Assembly: GCA_017995405.1 (NCBI GenBank)
Contig: JAGOIY010000001.1
Coordinates: forward strand, 1-34,588
Direction: 5' to 3'
From: Candidatus Cloacimonadota bacterium
Lineage (GTDB): Bacteria; Cloacimonadota; Cloacimonadia; Cloacimonadales; Cloacimonadaceae
DNA length: 34,588 nucleotides
Of the stretch, positions 1-7,055 are shown piece by piece; position 1 is the first letter of the stretch, and each line of letters opens with the position of its first letter. The notes beneath the pieces were generated by a model. The model made no database searches and was not told the origin of the DNA. It saw only the letters and a list, made by a program, of their open reading frames with translations. A program made the position numbers and the translations under genes.

Positions 1-380
1 TTCTTGTGAGAAACCAGGTGAGTGGCTTGGTTCAGGTTGATAAACAGGGCAAAACGGCGCGGATCGCTCAGGACGCCAAGCTCTTGAGTGATAGCATCGA
101 GATTTCTGCCTTCTCCATCGGATAAAACCTTCAGAGCGCTTTCCAGGACATCACGGTTTTGGTGGACCTGCTCTTGGAAATCACCAAGCGTTCTTTGCTG
201 GTCAGAGCTATCGTAAACCTCAGTCCCTCTGAGACATAGTCTTGCAGCAGGAAGGGCATGGGAAGCTCCGTCAGTGCTGACGATCTGTAGCAAAGTACCC
301 TCGATGCCTGTTACTAGCCCGGTGACAAGTAAGCCGGCTTGATAGAAGAGGGCCATGCAGCCGGGCTGGATTGTATTCAT
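1..380 (-). CDS. Probable RNB-family exoribonuclease, N-terminal fragment (runs off the left edge)
   Basis: Reading the minus strand from an ATG at 380 gives an open frame of about 126 codons to the window edge, beginning MNTIQPGCMALFYQAG. AAGGA lies about 6 nt before the ATG. The first 50 residues look like the small beta-barrel (SH3-like) that opens some RNase II/RNB proteins, with alternating hydrophobics around VTGIEGTLLQIV and SHALPAARLCL. They are followed by a helical segment (about 60-126) ending in a winged-helix-like stretch FALFINLNQATHLVSHK. The catalytic RNB domain would lie outside the window. The gene begins 16 bp after the 3' end of tRNA-Arg, so the two are probably co-transcribed. 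The family assignment rests on overall pattern only; an unrelated hypothetical protein is possible. Confidence 0.5.
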   Translation of the reverse strand, partial: MNTIQPGCMALFYQAGLLVTGLVTGIEGTLLQIVSTDGASHALPAARLCLRGTEVYDSSDQQRTLGDFQEQVHQNRDVLESALKVLSDGEGRNLDAITQELGVLSDPRRFALFINLNQATHLVSHK

Positions 381-396
381 ATCATCCTTTATCAGA

Positions 397-472
397 TGGC
401 GCCCCAGGGATGATTCGAACATCCGACCAACGGTTTAGGAAACCGCTGCTCTGTCCCCTGAGCTACTGGGGC
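397..472 (-). tRNA. tRNA-Arg (anticodon CCU)
   Basis: A 76-nt cloverleaf folds on the minus strand. The acceptor GCCCCAG pairs with CTGGGGC. The D arm is GCTC/GAGC. The anticodon stem GCGGT/ACCGT (one G-T pair) closes the loop TTCCTAA, giving anticodon CCT, which reads AGG (Arg). The T arm is GGATG-TTCGAAT-CATCC, the discriminator is G, and CCA is encoded. The short variable arm (TGGTC region) fits a class I tRNA. The 3' end lies only 16 bp from the next ATG, so the tRNA must be cut out of a longer transcript. Confidence 0.97.
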
Positions 473-484
473 ACGATCTTGCGC

Positions 485-513
485 TAAATTTGAGTGGGGC
501 CGTTTTTTGTCAA
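485..513 (-). promoter_or_regulatory. Candidate promoter for the tRNA-Arg transcript
   Basis: On the minus strand a perfect TTGACA (513-508) is followed after 17 nt by AATTTA (490-485), about 13 bp before the tRNA 5' end. The -35 is convincing and the -10 is weak, so this is a position-based suggestion. The same AAATTTAGC string occurs upstream of proS. Confidence 0.35.
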
Positions 514-587
514 GTTTTGCATTGACAAAAGCCCCCAAGCGATAGAAAAGGCACGCTCAGTTAATACTAACTATAAGGATATCATAA

Positions 588-1568
588 ATGAAGATAGCCA
601 TCGTTGGCGCCACTGGTGAAGTGGGCAGAATGATGATCCGCAATCTGGCGGAATTCAATGTGCCGATCTCCGAACTCGATCTCTACGCGTCCAGACGCTC
701 AGCCGGCGCGACTCTGTATTACGTGGACCATGCCATCAAAGTGCTGGAACTTACCGAAAGCTCCCTGCTCAAACATTATGATTATGTGCTTTTCTCTGCC
801 GGGGCCGGAGTGGCCCGCAGCTATGCCCCCCTGGGGCTCAACTCCTGCGACGTAATCATTGACAACTCCTCCGCCTTCCGCAAAGAAGAGCATATTCCTC
901 TGGTGGTACCCGAGATCAACGGTGACCTGCTGGAAGGCTATGAGGGCATCGTCGCCAATCCTAACTGCTCCACTATCCAGATGGTGCTGCCGCTGGACGT
1001 TCTGGACAAGCTGTTCGGGCTGCGCAAAGTGGTGGTGGCCACCTATCAAAGCGTCTCGGGCAGTGGTCACAAGGGTGTGCAGACACTACAAGAACAGCGG
1101 GACGGATCATCCTCACCTGGAGAGTATTCCTCCGTCATCGATTTGAACGTGATCCCTCAGATCGGAGCTCTGCAAGACAGTGGATATTGCTCGGAAGAGG
1201 AAAAAATGCATTGCGAGACCCGCAAGATTCTGCGCAATAGTGAGATTGCCATCTCTGCCACCACCGTTCGCGTCCCCGTGATCTATGGCCACAGCCTGGC
1301 TGTCTATGCCGAGTTTGAACGGGAAGTAGATCTCGCCGTGGCGGAAGATGCCCTCTCCAAAGCTCCGGGTATCAGTTTTGCGGCCAATACCTACACCACT
1401 CCCCTGGATTTGGGAAATTCCAACGAGAGCCACGTTTCCCGTCTGCGTTACGGCACCGACCTTCACAGCCTGAACTTTTGGAACGTGGCCAATAACGTGC
1501 GTCTGGGAGCCGCTACCAACGCGGTCAAAATCCTGATGAAGCACGCCGTCTTCAGTGGAAAAGTATGA
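588..1568 (+). CDS. asd: Aspartate-semialdehyde dehydrogenase
   Basis: This enzyme reduces beta-aspartyl phosphate to L-aspartate 4-semialdehyde with NADPH, the branch point to lysine/diaminopimelate, threonine and methionine. The 326-aa protein opens with the nucleotide-binding loop GATGEVGR (residues 8-15). It carries the PNCST motif with the catalytic cysteine at about C127, then SVSGSGHKG (about 155-163), and RVPVIYGHS with the substrate-binding Arg (about 228) and catalytic His (about 235). Length and motifs are those of the cytosolic USG-1/Asd family. The ATG is preceded by AAGGAT at a normal distance. The stop overlaps the start of the M20 gene by 4 bp (ATGA), so the two are translationally coupled. 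Confidence 0.96.
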   Translation: MKIAIVGATGEVGRMMIRNLAEFNVPISELDLYASRRSAGATLYYVDHAIKVLELTESSLLKHYDYVLFSAGAGVARSYAPLGLNSCDVIIDNSSAFRKEEHIPLVVPEINGDLLEGYEGIVANPNCSTIQMVLPLDVLDKLFGLRKVVVATYQSVSGSGHKGVQTLQEQRDGSSSPGEYSSVIDLNVIPQIGALQDSGYCSEEEKMHCETRKILRNSEIAISATTVRVPVIYGHSLAVYAEFEREVDLAVAEDALSKAPGISFAANTYTTPLDLGNSNESHVSRLRYGTDLHSLNFWNVANNVRLGAATNAVKILMKHAVFSGKV

Positions 1569-2710
1569 GCTGGCTGATAGAGCTGCGCAAGAAACTGCAC
1601 CAAATTCCCGAGATCGCTTTCGAAGAACATCATAGCTCCGCGCTGCTGCGAGAGCAGCTAAACATTTTGGTCAAGAACCACTTAAGCCCTGAGGCTATCA
1701 GAGCCGGAAGCGTGGCGCCGCTAGTGCATGGATTTGAAAACAGCAGCGGCTTTTTGGTGGAATACACCTGCGGGGACGGTCCCTACAGAATGTTTAGAGC
1801 GGACATGGACGCCCTGCCGGTCTCGGAGGATACAGCCTGCGATTTCAAGTCGCAAAGGCCTGGCATGATGCACGCCTGCGGACATGATATCCACATGAGT
1901 GTATTGATGGGTTTGATCGACCGGGTGCTCAGAGAACAGCCCAGGCGCAATCTGCTCTTTCTGTTTCAACCTGCCGAAGAAGGCAAGGGAGGGGCCGAAT
2001 CCGTGTTGGCGGAAGGTATTCTCCAGCAGTTTCATATCGAAGCAGTATTTGCCCTCCACGTGGCCAGCGGGCTTCCGGTAGGCACAGTTTCCAGCCGGCC
2101 AGGGATCTTTTTTGGCATCCCGCAGGAGTTTGACGTACGTTTCCTTGGTAAAAGCGCGCATGTAGCCTTTCCGGAGCAGGGCATCGACGCCCTCGCCCCC
2201 GCCACCGATTTTATCCAGATGATGCGTGAGGATATTGCTGAGCTATCAAGACGGCACCGGGTGATCTTTCACATAGGGAAAATCGAGGGTGGCAGCATTC
2301 GCAACGTGATCGCGGACCAGTGTATCCTGGAAGGCACCCATCGCAGCCTTGTAAAGGAAGCCAGGGACAGCATGAACCGCCTCATCGAGAGCAACGCTCA
2401 CAAAGCCGCCGTAGCTTATGGCGCTGGCTATGAGAGCGATTTTCTCTGCAGCTACGATCCGGTAGTCAACGATGCCGGCCTGGTGTCAAAGCTGCAAAGC
2501 GCTTGCGGTCGTTTGGGCTATCGTTTTGAAGAAGCAGCGGTCGCCATGACCGGAGAAGATTTTGGGTTCTTTACATCCATCTATCCGGGTTTGCTCTTCT
2601 GGCTGGGTTCCGGCTGTGATCAGCCACTGCATTCACCCCGTTTTTTACCAGCTGAAGAATGCATAGAAGTGGGCGTGAACGTGATGTGGGCCCTCGCCGA
2701 GGCTGAATAG
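1565..2710 (+). CDS. M20D-family amidohydrolase (N-acyl-amino-acid / N-acetyl-diaminopimelate deacetylase type)
   Basis: This 381-aa metal-dependent amidohydrolase of peptidase family M20, subfamily D, cleaves N-acyl groups from amino acids. Visible signatures are FRADMDALPV (about 77-86), MHACGHDIHMS with metal ligands C105 and H107, the acidic pair in QPAEEGKGG (about E138/E139), ALHV (about H165), and a late His in LHSPRFLP. Between these sits the usual lid/dimerisation insert (about 185-290). It starts inside the asd stop codon (ATGA). The pairing with asd suggests N-acetyl-LL-diaminopimelate deacetylase in lysine or cell-wall synthesis, but M20D substrates cannot be read from sequence. 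Hippurate hydrolase or indole-acetyl-amino-acid hydrolase activity is equally compatible. Confidence 0.88.
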   Translation: MSWLIELRKKLHQIPEIAFEEHHSSALLREQLNILVKNHLSPEAIRAGSVAPLVHGFENSSGFLVEYTCGDGPYRMFRADMDALPVSEDTACDFKSQRPGMMHACGHDIHMSVLMGLIDRVLREQPRRNLLFLFQPAEEGKGGAESVLAEGILQQFHIEAVFALHVASGLPVGTVSSRPGIFFGIPQEFDVRFLGKSAHVAFPEQGIDALAPATDFIQMMREDIAELSRRHRVIFHIGKIEGGSIRNVIADQCILEGTHRSLVKEARDSMNRLIESNAHKAAVAYGAGYESDFLCSYDPVVNDAGLVSKLQSACGRLGYRFEEAAVAMTGEDFGFFTSIYPGLLFWLGSGCDQPLHSPRFLPAEECIEVGVNVMWALAEAE

Positions 2711-2782
2711 CAGCCTGTCACATTGGGTTTGACGGACCTGCCTGCCCTCCAGAAATGAATCCTGTTAATCCCTGAGTGTGCT

Positions 2783-2807
2783 TTCCCCGGCTCCCGATAC
2801 CGGGGAA
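2783..2807. repeat. Short perfect inverted repeat in the asd-M20 3' region
   Basis: TTCCCCGG (2783-2790) and CCGGGGAA (2800-2807) form an 8-bp perfect hairpin with a 9-nt loop. It has no T-run on either side, so it is more likely an RNA-stabilising or repeat element than a terminator. Confidence 0.4.
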
Positions 2808-2863
2808 TTGATGAATTGATCAAATCGATGCGCTGAGCCATAACTCAGCCATAAAATAAAGGA

Positions 2864-2897
2864 AGCGGCCGCGTGACAAACACACGGCCGCTTTTGT
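2864..2897. terminator. Bidirectional intrinsic terminator between convergent operons
   Basis: AGCGGCCGCGTG (2864-2875) and CACACGGCCGCT (2881-2892) form a 12-bp stem with a single mismatch and a 5-nt loop. The plus strand continues CTTTTGT. The minus strand continues TCCTTTATTTTAT. It lies between the M20 stop (2710) and the lipoprotein stop (2916), so it can end both transcripts. Confidence 0.75.
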
Positions 2898-2915
2898 ATA
2901 TCAACTTGTTTGGGT

Positions 2916-5303
2916 TTAGATCTCGCTGAGGATTTTGTTCATCATGGCTTTGGAATCGGCGTCCACCATGTAGGAGAGCGGGAAACCAAACATCCAGGTG
3001 CGGTTGTTGGTATTCACTCTGCGAATCCCCACAGGCTTGTTGTTGTAGAGGTCATAATCAGCCTGACTGGGCGGGAAGTTTGGATAGGTGGTGGGTTTAG
3101 CGCCCAATCTGTAGGTAACGCTGTTGCCAGGGGTGCTGCCGATCGCGTCTCCAAAATAGGCAATCGTCGAGAGACCGTGTCTGATATTTACCAGGTTGTT
3201 GAAGCTGGGATTCTCGGTGCCAAACTGCAAGGCCATGTTGGGATACACGTCTCCGGTCCCCAAATTCTGGCCAACAGCACTCTGGAAGATCGGCCGGGTG
3301 ATAAACGACGAGCTCATGAAGCTAGCCGGATTGCTCACAAAGGGCAGGCCAAAATAGCTGAGGAAGGATTTCTGATTAGCCAGAGCGAAGGCCTGCAACA
3401 CTTCTGCCAGCTTGGCAGCGTGTGAGACCACCACGTTTCCTCCCTTGGCCATGTAGAGGCACAGTCCATCGTTTTCCACCTTGAGGTTTCCCGATTCGGT
3501 GGGACGGTCACTGTGATAGATTACCAACTCATACTTTTGGAGCTCTGTGGGTGAAAGATGACGCATGCGCTGATCCTGGAAAGTGACTCCAGCCGCGCCG
3601 CGTTTCTTGAATACCTTGTTCCCGCTGTAATCTGAGATCATATTGGCATACTTACCATCCACGATCGCCTCGGGAGACTCGCTGGCGTTATCGGAATCAT
3701 CGTCAATCACCAGAATTCCTTGCCGATTGGCCTTGGGGATCAAGGGTTCCAGCGTGAAGGTGAACTCGGCCGGAATCGGATCTACTTCACCTTGCAGGTC
3801 CACGCAGCGGACTTCAAAGGTGTGGGTGCCGTCACTGATCCTGGGATAAGTGAGCACCACGGTCTGGCCCATGGGAGAATTAAGCGGAATACGCAGCCAT
3901 TTTTTGCCATCTGTGTCTGTAATATGGCGGCTGGGATCGTTTTCATAGGGAGCGTATTCATATTCGTCGCCGTCGTAACGGAGGTCGAAGTGGGTGATCT
4001 CACTGAAATAGTTCAGATCAGTGGTGCGATCGAGTACGGTGTCTACTTTTTTGTCGTAGGGATTATCTGTATAGTTGATAGGACCGGTAGCAGGCACCTG
4101 ACCATACTCACCTCGCCATCCCCATCTGATCCAGACTTTCATGTTGCTGCTGTTGATGGCCACGCGATTATTGGTGAAGTCACGGAAGAAAGGTGTGGCA
4201 AACCGCTGCGCGCCACCTACGATCGTGAAGGGCAGGATCTCCGGAGTGGATTCATCGGTGTAGTCGATAAAGTGATTGTCACCCAGCGCGTAGGCCTTCT
4301 GTGGATAGACCAGGGTCTTGGGACGGAAACCAGCTTTCACGGCAAAAGTGATGGCAGTGGAATCGCTGACGGTGGAAACCACCCCGGCCATATCGTAAAC
4401 TCTGGCAATGACTTTGGTCTTGGAATTGGTCACATTGTTTTCGATATCATAGGTCAAAGCCGGCTGGGTATAACGGGTCAGGAGGAAATGCCCGATATCG
4501 GGATCGGAATTGGCGACGGAATTTATCCAGGCTGTCTCGGTACCGGCAATAGTGGCCCCAGTGGTGGGATGCACCTTCATCATCTTAAACTCGTATTTGA
4601 ACGGAATTTCAGGGATGAAAGGATCGGTGTCTTTCATGGAAAAGCTCAGCCTGATGCCAGAGCCAACTTCGCTGCCATTGGGATTGCCTTTCGTGGTTGA
4701 AATGAAGCACTGCGGGCGGGCTGAGGTGGCGTTGAAGCTCCTCCAGGCCAGAGTCTGAGTCACTTCACCACGATTATCCACCGCGATCACTTCAAAGGTG
4801 CTGAGCAGCGTGATGGGATTACCGTTGGCATCGGAAGCCGGGAGATTGATCACCGCGTACTTCTGGGAAGTCCAGATGGTGCGACGGGCCTGAGGATCGT
4901 CCAGTGGCAAATCCTGAGGAGCGTTGGGCAGATAATGCATCACCCAGCCGGGACCGTACTTGGTGAGCACGTTCTGGGGAGTGATGGCTCCGGTGGCGTC
5001 GATGAAGTGATTTCCCGGAGTGGCGATGGGATTGCCGTTTTGGTCTTTGACCCGATAGGCAAAGCCCGCGATCACACCGTCGGGATCGGTGGCATTCCAG
5101 TAGATCTTCTGCTGGAATAAAAACAAGGAATTGGCATAGGGTGACAGCAAATCACTGTCATCAAAACCTTCATATGACGTGATGGAGATCGAGGGTGCTA
5201 CATTGGCTTTCATCGTGCCGGATTTACCGCAGCCGGTGATTCCCAAAACGACCGCGATCACCAACAGTGATAGCGTAAGGACCTTAATCCTTTTACTTTG
5301 CAT
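2916..5303 (-). CDS. Large exported lipoprotein with Ig/FN3-like modules, function unknown
   Basis: Starting at the ATG at 5303 gives 795 aa. This start is preferred over a TTG 12 bp upstream because GGGAGG sits 6-7 nt before the ATG. The N-terminus MQSKRIKVLTLSLLVIAVVL followed by GITGC is a lipoprotein signal peptide with the lipidated Cys at about residue 25. The middle (about 40-530) is beta-rich, with several Ig/FN3-like repeats visible as WNATDPDGVIAGFAYRV and ISDGTHTFEVRCVDLQGEVDP. Residues of about 535-640 open with GILVIDDDSDN and contain a KGGNVVVSHA stretch, resembling an alpha/beta domain related to class I amidotransferase folds. No catalytic residues can be assigned and there is no C-terminal sorting domain. 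It lies 26 bp after folD and probably shares its transcript. It could be a surface binding or scaffolding protein. Confidence 0.85.
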   Translation of the reverse strand: MQSKRIKVLTLSLLVIAVVLGITGCGKSGTMKANVAPSISITSYEGFDDSDLLSPYANSLFLFQQKIYWNATDPDGVIAGFAYRVKDQNGNPIATPGNHFIDATGAITPQNVLTKYGPGWVMHYLPNAPQDLPLDDPQARRTIWTSQKYAVINLPASDANGNPITLLSTFEVIAVDNRGEVTQTLAWRSFNATSARPQCFISTTKGNPNGSEVGSGIRLSFSMKDTDPFIPEIPFKYEFKMMKVHPTTGATIAGTETAWINSVANSDPDIGHFLLTRYTQPALTYDIENNVTNSKTKVIARVYDMAGVVSTVSDSTAITFAVKAGFRPKTLVYPQKAYALGDNHFIDYTDESTPEILPFTIVGGAQRFATPFFRDFTNNRVAINSSNMKVWIRWGWRGEYGQVPATGPINYTDNPYDKKVDTVLDRTTDLNYFSEITHFDLRYDGDEYEYAPYENDPSRHITDTDGKKWLRIPLNSPMGQTVVLTYPRISDGTHTFEVRCVDLQGEVDPIPAEFTFTLEPLIPKANRQGILVIDDDSDNASESPEAIVDGKYANMISDYSGNKVFKKRGAAGVTFQDQRMRHLSPTELQKYELVIYHSDRPTESGNLKVENDGLCLYMAKGGNVVVSHAAKLAEVLQAFALANQKSFLSYFGLPFVSNPASFMSSSFITRPIFQSAVGQNLGTGDVYPNMALQFGTENPSFNNLVNIRHGLSTIAYFGDAIGSTPGNSVTYRLGAKPTTYPNFPPSQADYDLYNNKPVGIRRVNTNNRTWMFGFPLSYMVDADSKAMMNKILSEI

Positions 5304-5329
5304 CGTTCCTCCCAAACAAGTAGGTGGTA

Positions 5330-6250
5330 TTAATCATTATGATTTTCATTAAAAATCAATCCTAGAAAATCGTCAATACTTTTATTGTCTTTTTTCAAGC
5401 CCATACAGGCCCTCAACAGGTTTACAAACAGCAAGGCGGAGGTAACGGTACCTATTCCTCCCGGTACGGGTGTGATAGCTATAGCTTTGTCATAGCAGGA
5501 GTTATAGTCAATATCACCCACATACACAGGCTTGCCATCGGAACCAGGAACTTCGTTTATGCCCACATCGATCAGCACCGAGTTTTCTTTTATCATTCCG
5601 GCATTCACAAATCCCGCTTTGCCCAAAGCAGCCACCAGGATGTCTGCCTGCCTGCTCAGTTCTTGCAGTTGAGCGCTGCGACTGTGGACCACGCTCACGC
5701 TGGCATCGGCGAAGGGTTTTTTCCAGAGCAGCATATTGGCCAAAGGTTTACCAACCACGGCACTGCGACCGATGATGACCACATGTTTGCCGCGCGTGGG
5801 AATGCCATAGAAGCGCAGAAGCGCGTAAACGGCTGTTGGAGTCGCGGGCGTGAGACCGTTCATATCCATCATAATGCGACCCAGATTCACCGGATTAAGG
5901 CTGTCGAGGTCCTTATCGGGATCGATAGCGCTGCCGATTAGGGCTTCGTCTATATGAGAGGGCAGCGGTTTCTGAATCATGATGCCATGCAGGTCCGGAT
6001 CGCTATTGGCGCTTGCAATGAGGTTCAGCAGTTCCGTCTGATCAGTTTCCGTGGGCAGTTTGCGTGATTCTACCGCAATGCCCAATCGGGCACCGTTGCG
6101 AATGATGTTTTGCACGTAATAATCGGACGCGGAATCCCCTTCCAACTGCACCAGGAGCATGCGTGGCGTCAGTCTCAGAGTTTGCACCTGTTCTTTGATA
6201 AAGGCTTTTATCCGTTCGGCTACCGGTTTTCCCGATAATACTTTTTCCAC
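5330..6250 (-). CDS. folD: FolD-type methylenetetrahydrofolate dehydrogenase/cyclohydrolase with an altered active site
   Basis: FolD normally interconverts 5,10-methylene-, 5,10-methenyl- and 10-formyl-tetrahydrofolate. The 306-aa protein has the full fold: the N-terminal YV motif (Y45), IQKPLPSHID (about 92-101), DPDKDLD (about 110-116), the Rossmann motif GRSAVVGKP and TPVPGGIGTVT near the C-terminus. Compared with E. coli and human enzymes, the YVxxK motif reads YVQNI. The lysine required for cyclohydrolase chemistry (Lys56 there) is Ile49 here. QLPLP is QKPLP and KDVDG is KDLDS. Dehydrogenase-linked residues Y45, Q93 and D114 remain. Translation starts at GTG, one base beyond the ymdB stop, with AGGAG inside the end of ymdB. 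Fold assignment is firm; bifunctionality is doubtful. Confidence 0.9.
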   Translation of the reverse strand: MEKVLSGKPVAERIKAFIKEQVQTLRLTPRMLLVQLEGDSASDYYVQNIIRNGARLGIAVESRKLPTETDQTELLNLIASANSDPDLHGIMIQKPLPSHIDEALIGSAIDPDKDLDSLNPVNLGRIMMDMNGLTPATPTAVYALLRFYGIPTRGKHVVIIGRSAVVGKPLANMLLWKKPFADASVSVVHSRSAQLQELSRQADILVAALGKAGFVNAGMIKENSVLIDVGINEVPGSDGKPVYVGDIDYNSCYDKAIAITPVPGGIGTVTSALLFVNLLRACMGLKKDNKSIDDFLGLIFNENHND

Positions 6251-6251
6251 T

Positions 6252-7055
6252 TTACTCCTGCTCCCTGGCGTGATTGATTTCCACCCAGCGTCTGATTCTC
6301 TGGATGCTCAAGGCTTTGCCGCTGTCAGGATCGATATCCACGCAGACGGCGTTGATCTGATTGCCCCTGTCAGAAGCTTCATAACGGATGGGTATCGCGC
6401 TCCGCAGCTTTTCGAGGATAATGTTTTTGCGCATGCCGATTACACTGTCATGCGGGCCAGTCATTCCCACATCAGTGATGTAAGCCGTTCCAGAGGGAAG
6501 AATCTCCTCATCGGCTGTCTGGATATGAGTATGAGTACCCAGCAGGGCACTGATCCTGCCATCCACATGCCAGCCCAGCGCTCTGGTTTCAGCGGTCGAT
6601 TCGGCATGAAAATCCAGCAAAACGCAAGCCCCTGGCAGGCTGTGTTCATCGTGCCACTTGTCGAAAGCGGCAAAAGGAGAATCGCAGGGCGGCATAAAGA
6701 TTTGCCCCGAAAGGCTGATCACCGTGAGCCTCAAATCCTGCTTGACGATCGTGTAACTCATGCTGCCTGGAGTGGTGACTGGATAGTTCATGGCTTTTAC
6801 GATCAAAGGGGTAGAGCGGATAAAATCCAGAGATTCCGCTCTATCCCACAGATGATTACCTCCGGTGACGGCATCCACTCCAGCTCTGAGGAGCGGTTTG
6901 AGGGTCTTTTCTGTCAAACCTTTGCCGTCGGCCAGGTTTTCGCCGTTGATGACGATAAAATCAGGCTGGAACTCGGCTTTCAAAGCTTCCAGTTGCTCGG
7001 CCAGGACAACGCGTCCGGCTTTGCCAAACACGTCGCCAAAGAATAGCAGCCGCAT
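6252..7055 (-). CDS. ymdB: YmdB-family metallophosphoesterase (2',3'-cyclic-nucleotide phosphodiesterase type)
   Basis: The 267-aa protein begins MRLLFFGDVFGKAGR and matches the YmdB family along its whole length: GDVFGKAGR (metal-binding Asp), INGENLADGKGLTEK, GGNHLWD (family form GNHTWD), DFHAESTAE, and GTHTHIQTAD with the GMTGPHDSVIGM block. Family members hydrolyse 2',3'-cAMP-type substrates with a binuclear metal centre, and in Bacillus subtilis the protein is linked to RNase Y. The ATG at 7055 is chosen because it aligns with the family start. A GTG one codon upstream (7058) is also open. Its start overlaps the rny stop, and folD follows with no gap, so rny-ymdB-folD is a tight operon. 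Confidence 0.93.
   Translation of the reverse strand: MRLLFFGDVFGKAGRVVLAEQLEALKAEFQPDFIVINGENLADGKGLTEKTLKPLLRAGVDAVTGGNHLWDRAESLDFIRSTPLIVKAMNYPVTTPGSMSYTIVKQDLRLTVISLSGQIFMPPCDSPFAAFDKWHDEHSLPGACVLLDFHAESTAETRALGWHVDGRISALLGTHTHIQTADEEILPSGTAYITDVGMTGPHDSVIGMRKNIILEKLRSAIPIRYEASDRGNQINAVCVDIDPDSGKALSIQRIRRWVEINHAREQE

Noticed and set aside
522-550. TTGACA on the plus strand upstream of asd as an asd promoter
   Set aside because: No acceptable -10 lies 15-19 nt downstream; the TTGACA may be incidental in a T/A-rich spacer.
3720-4700. A 326-codon open frame on the plus strand opposite the lipoprotein gene
   Set aside because: It is the complement of a lipoprotein with signal peptide and SD, has no recognisable domain, and reads Gly/Ile/His-rich as antisense shadows do.
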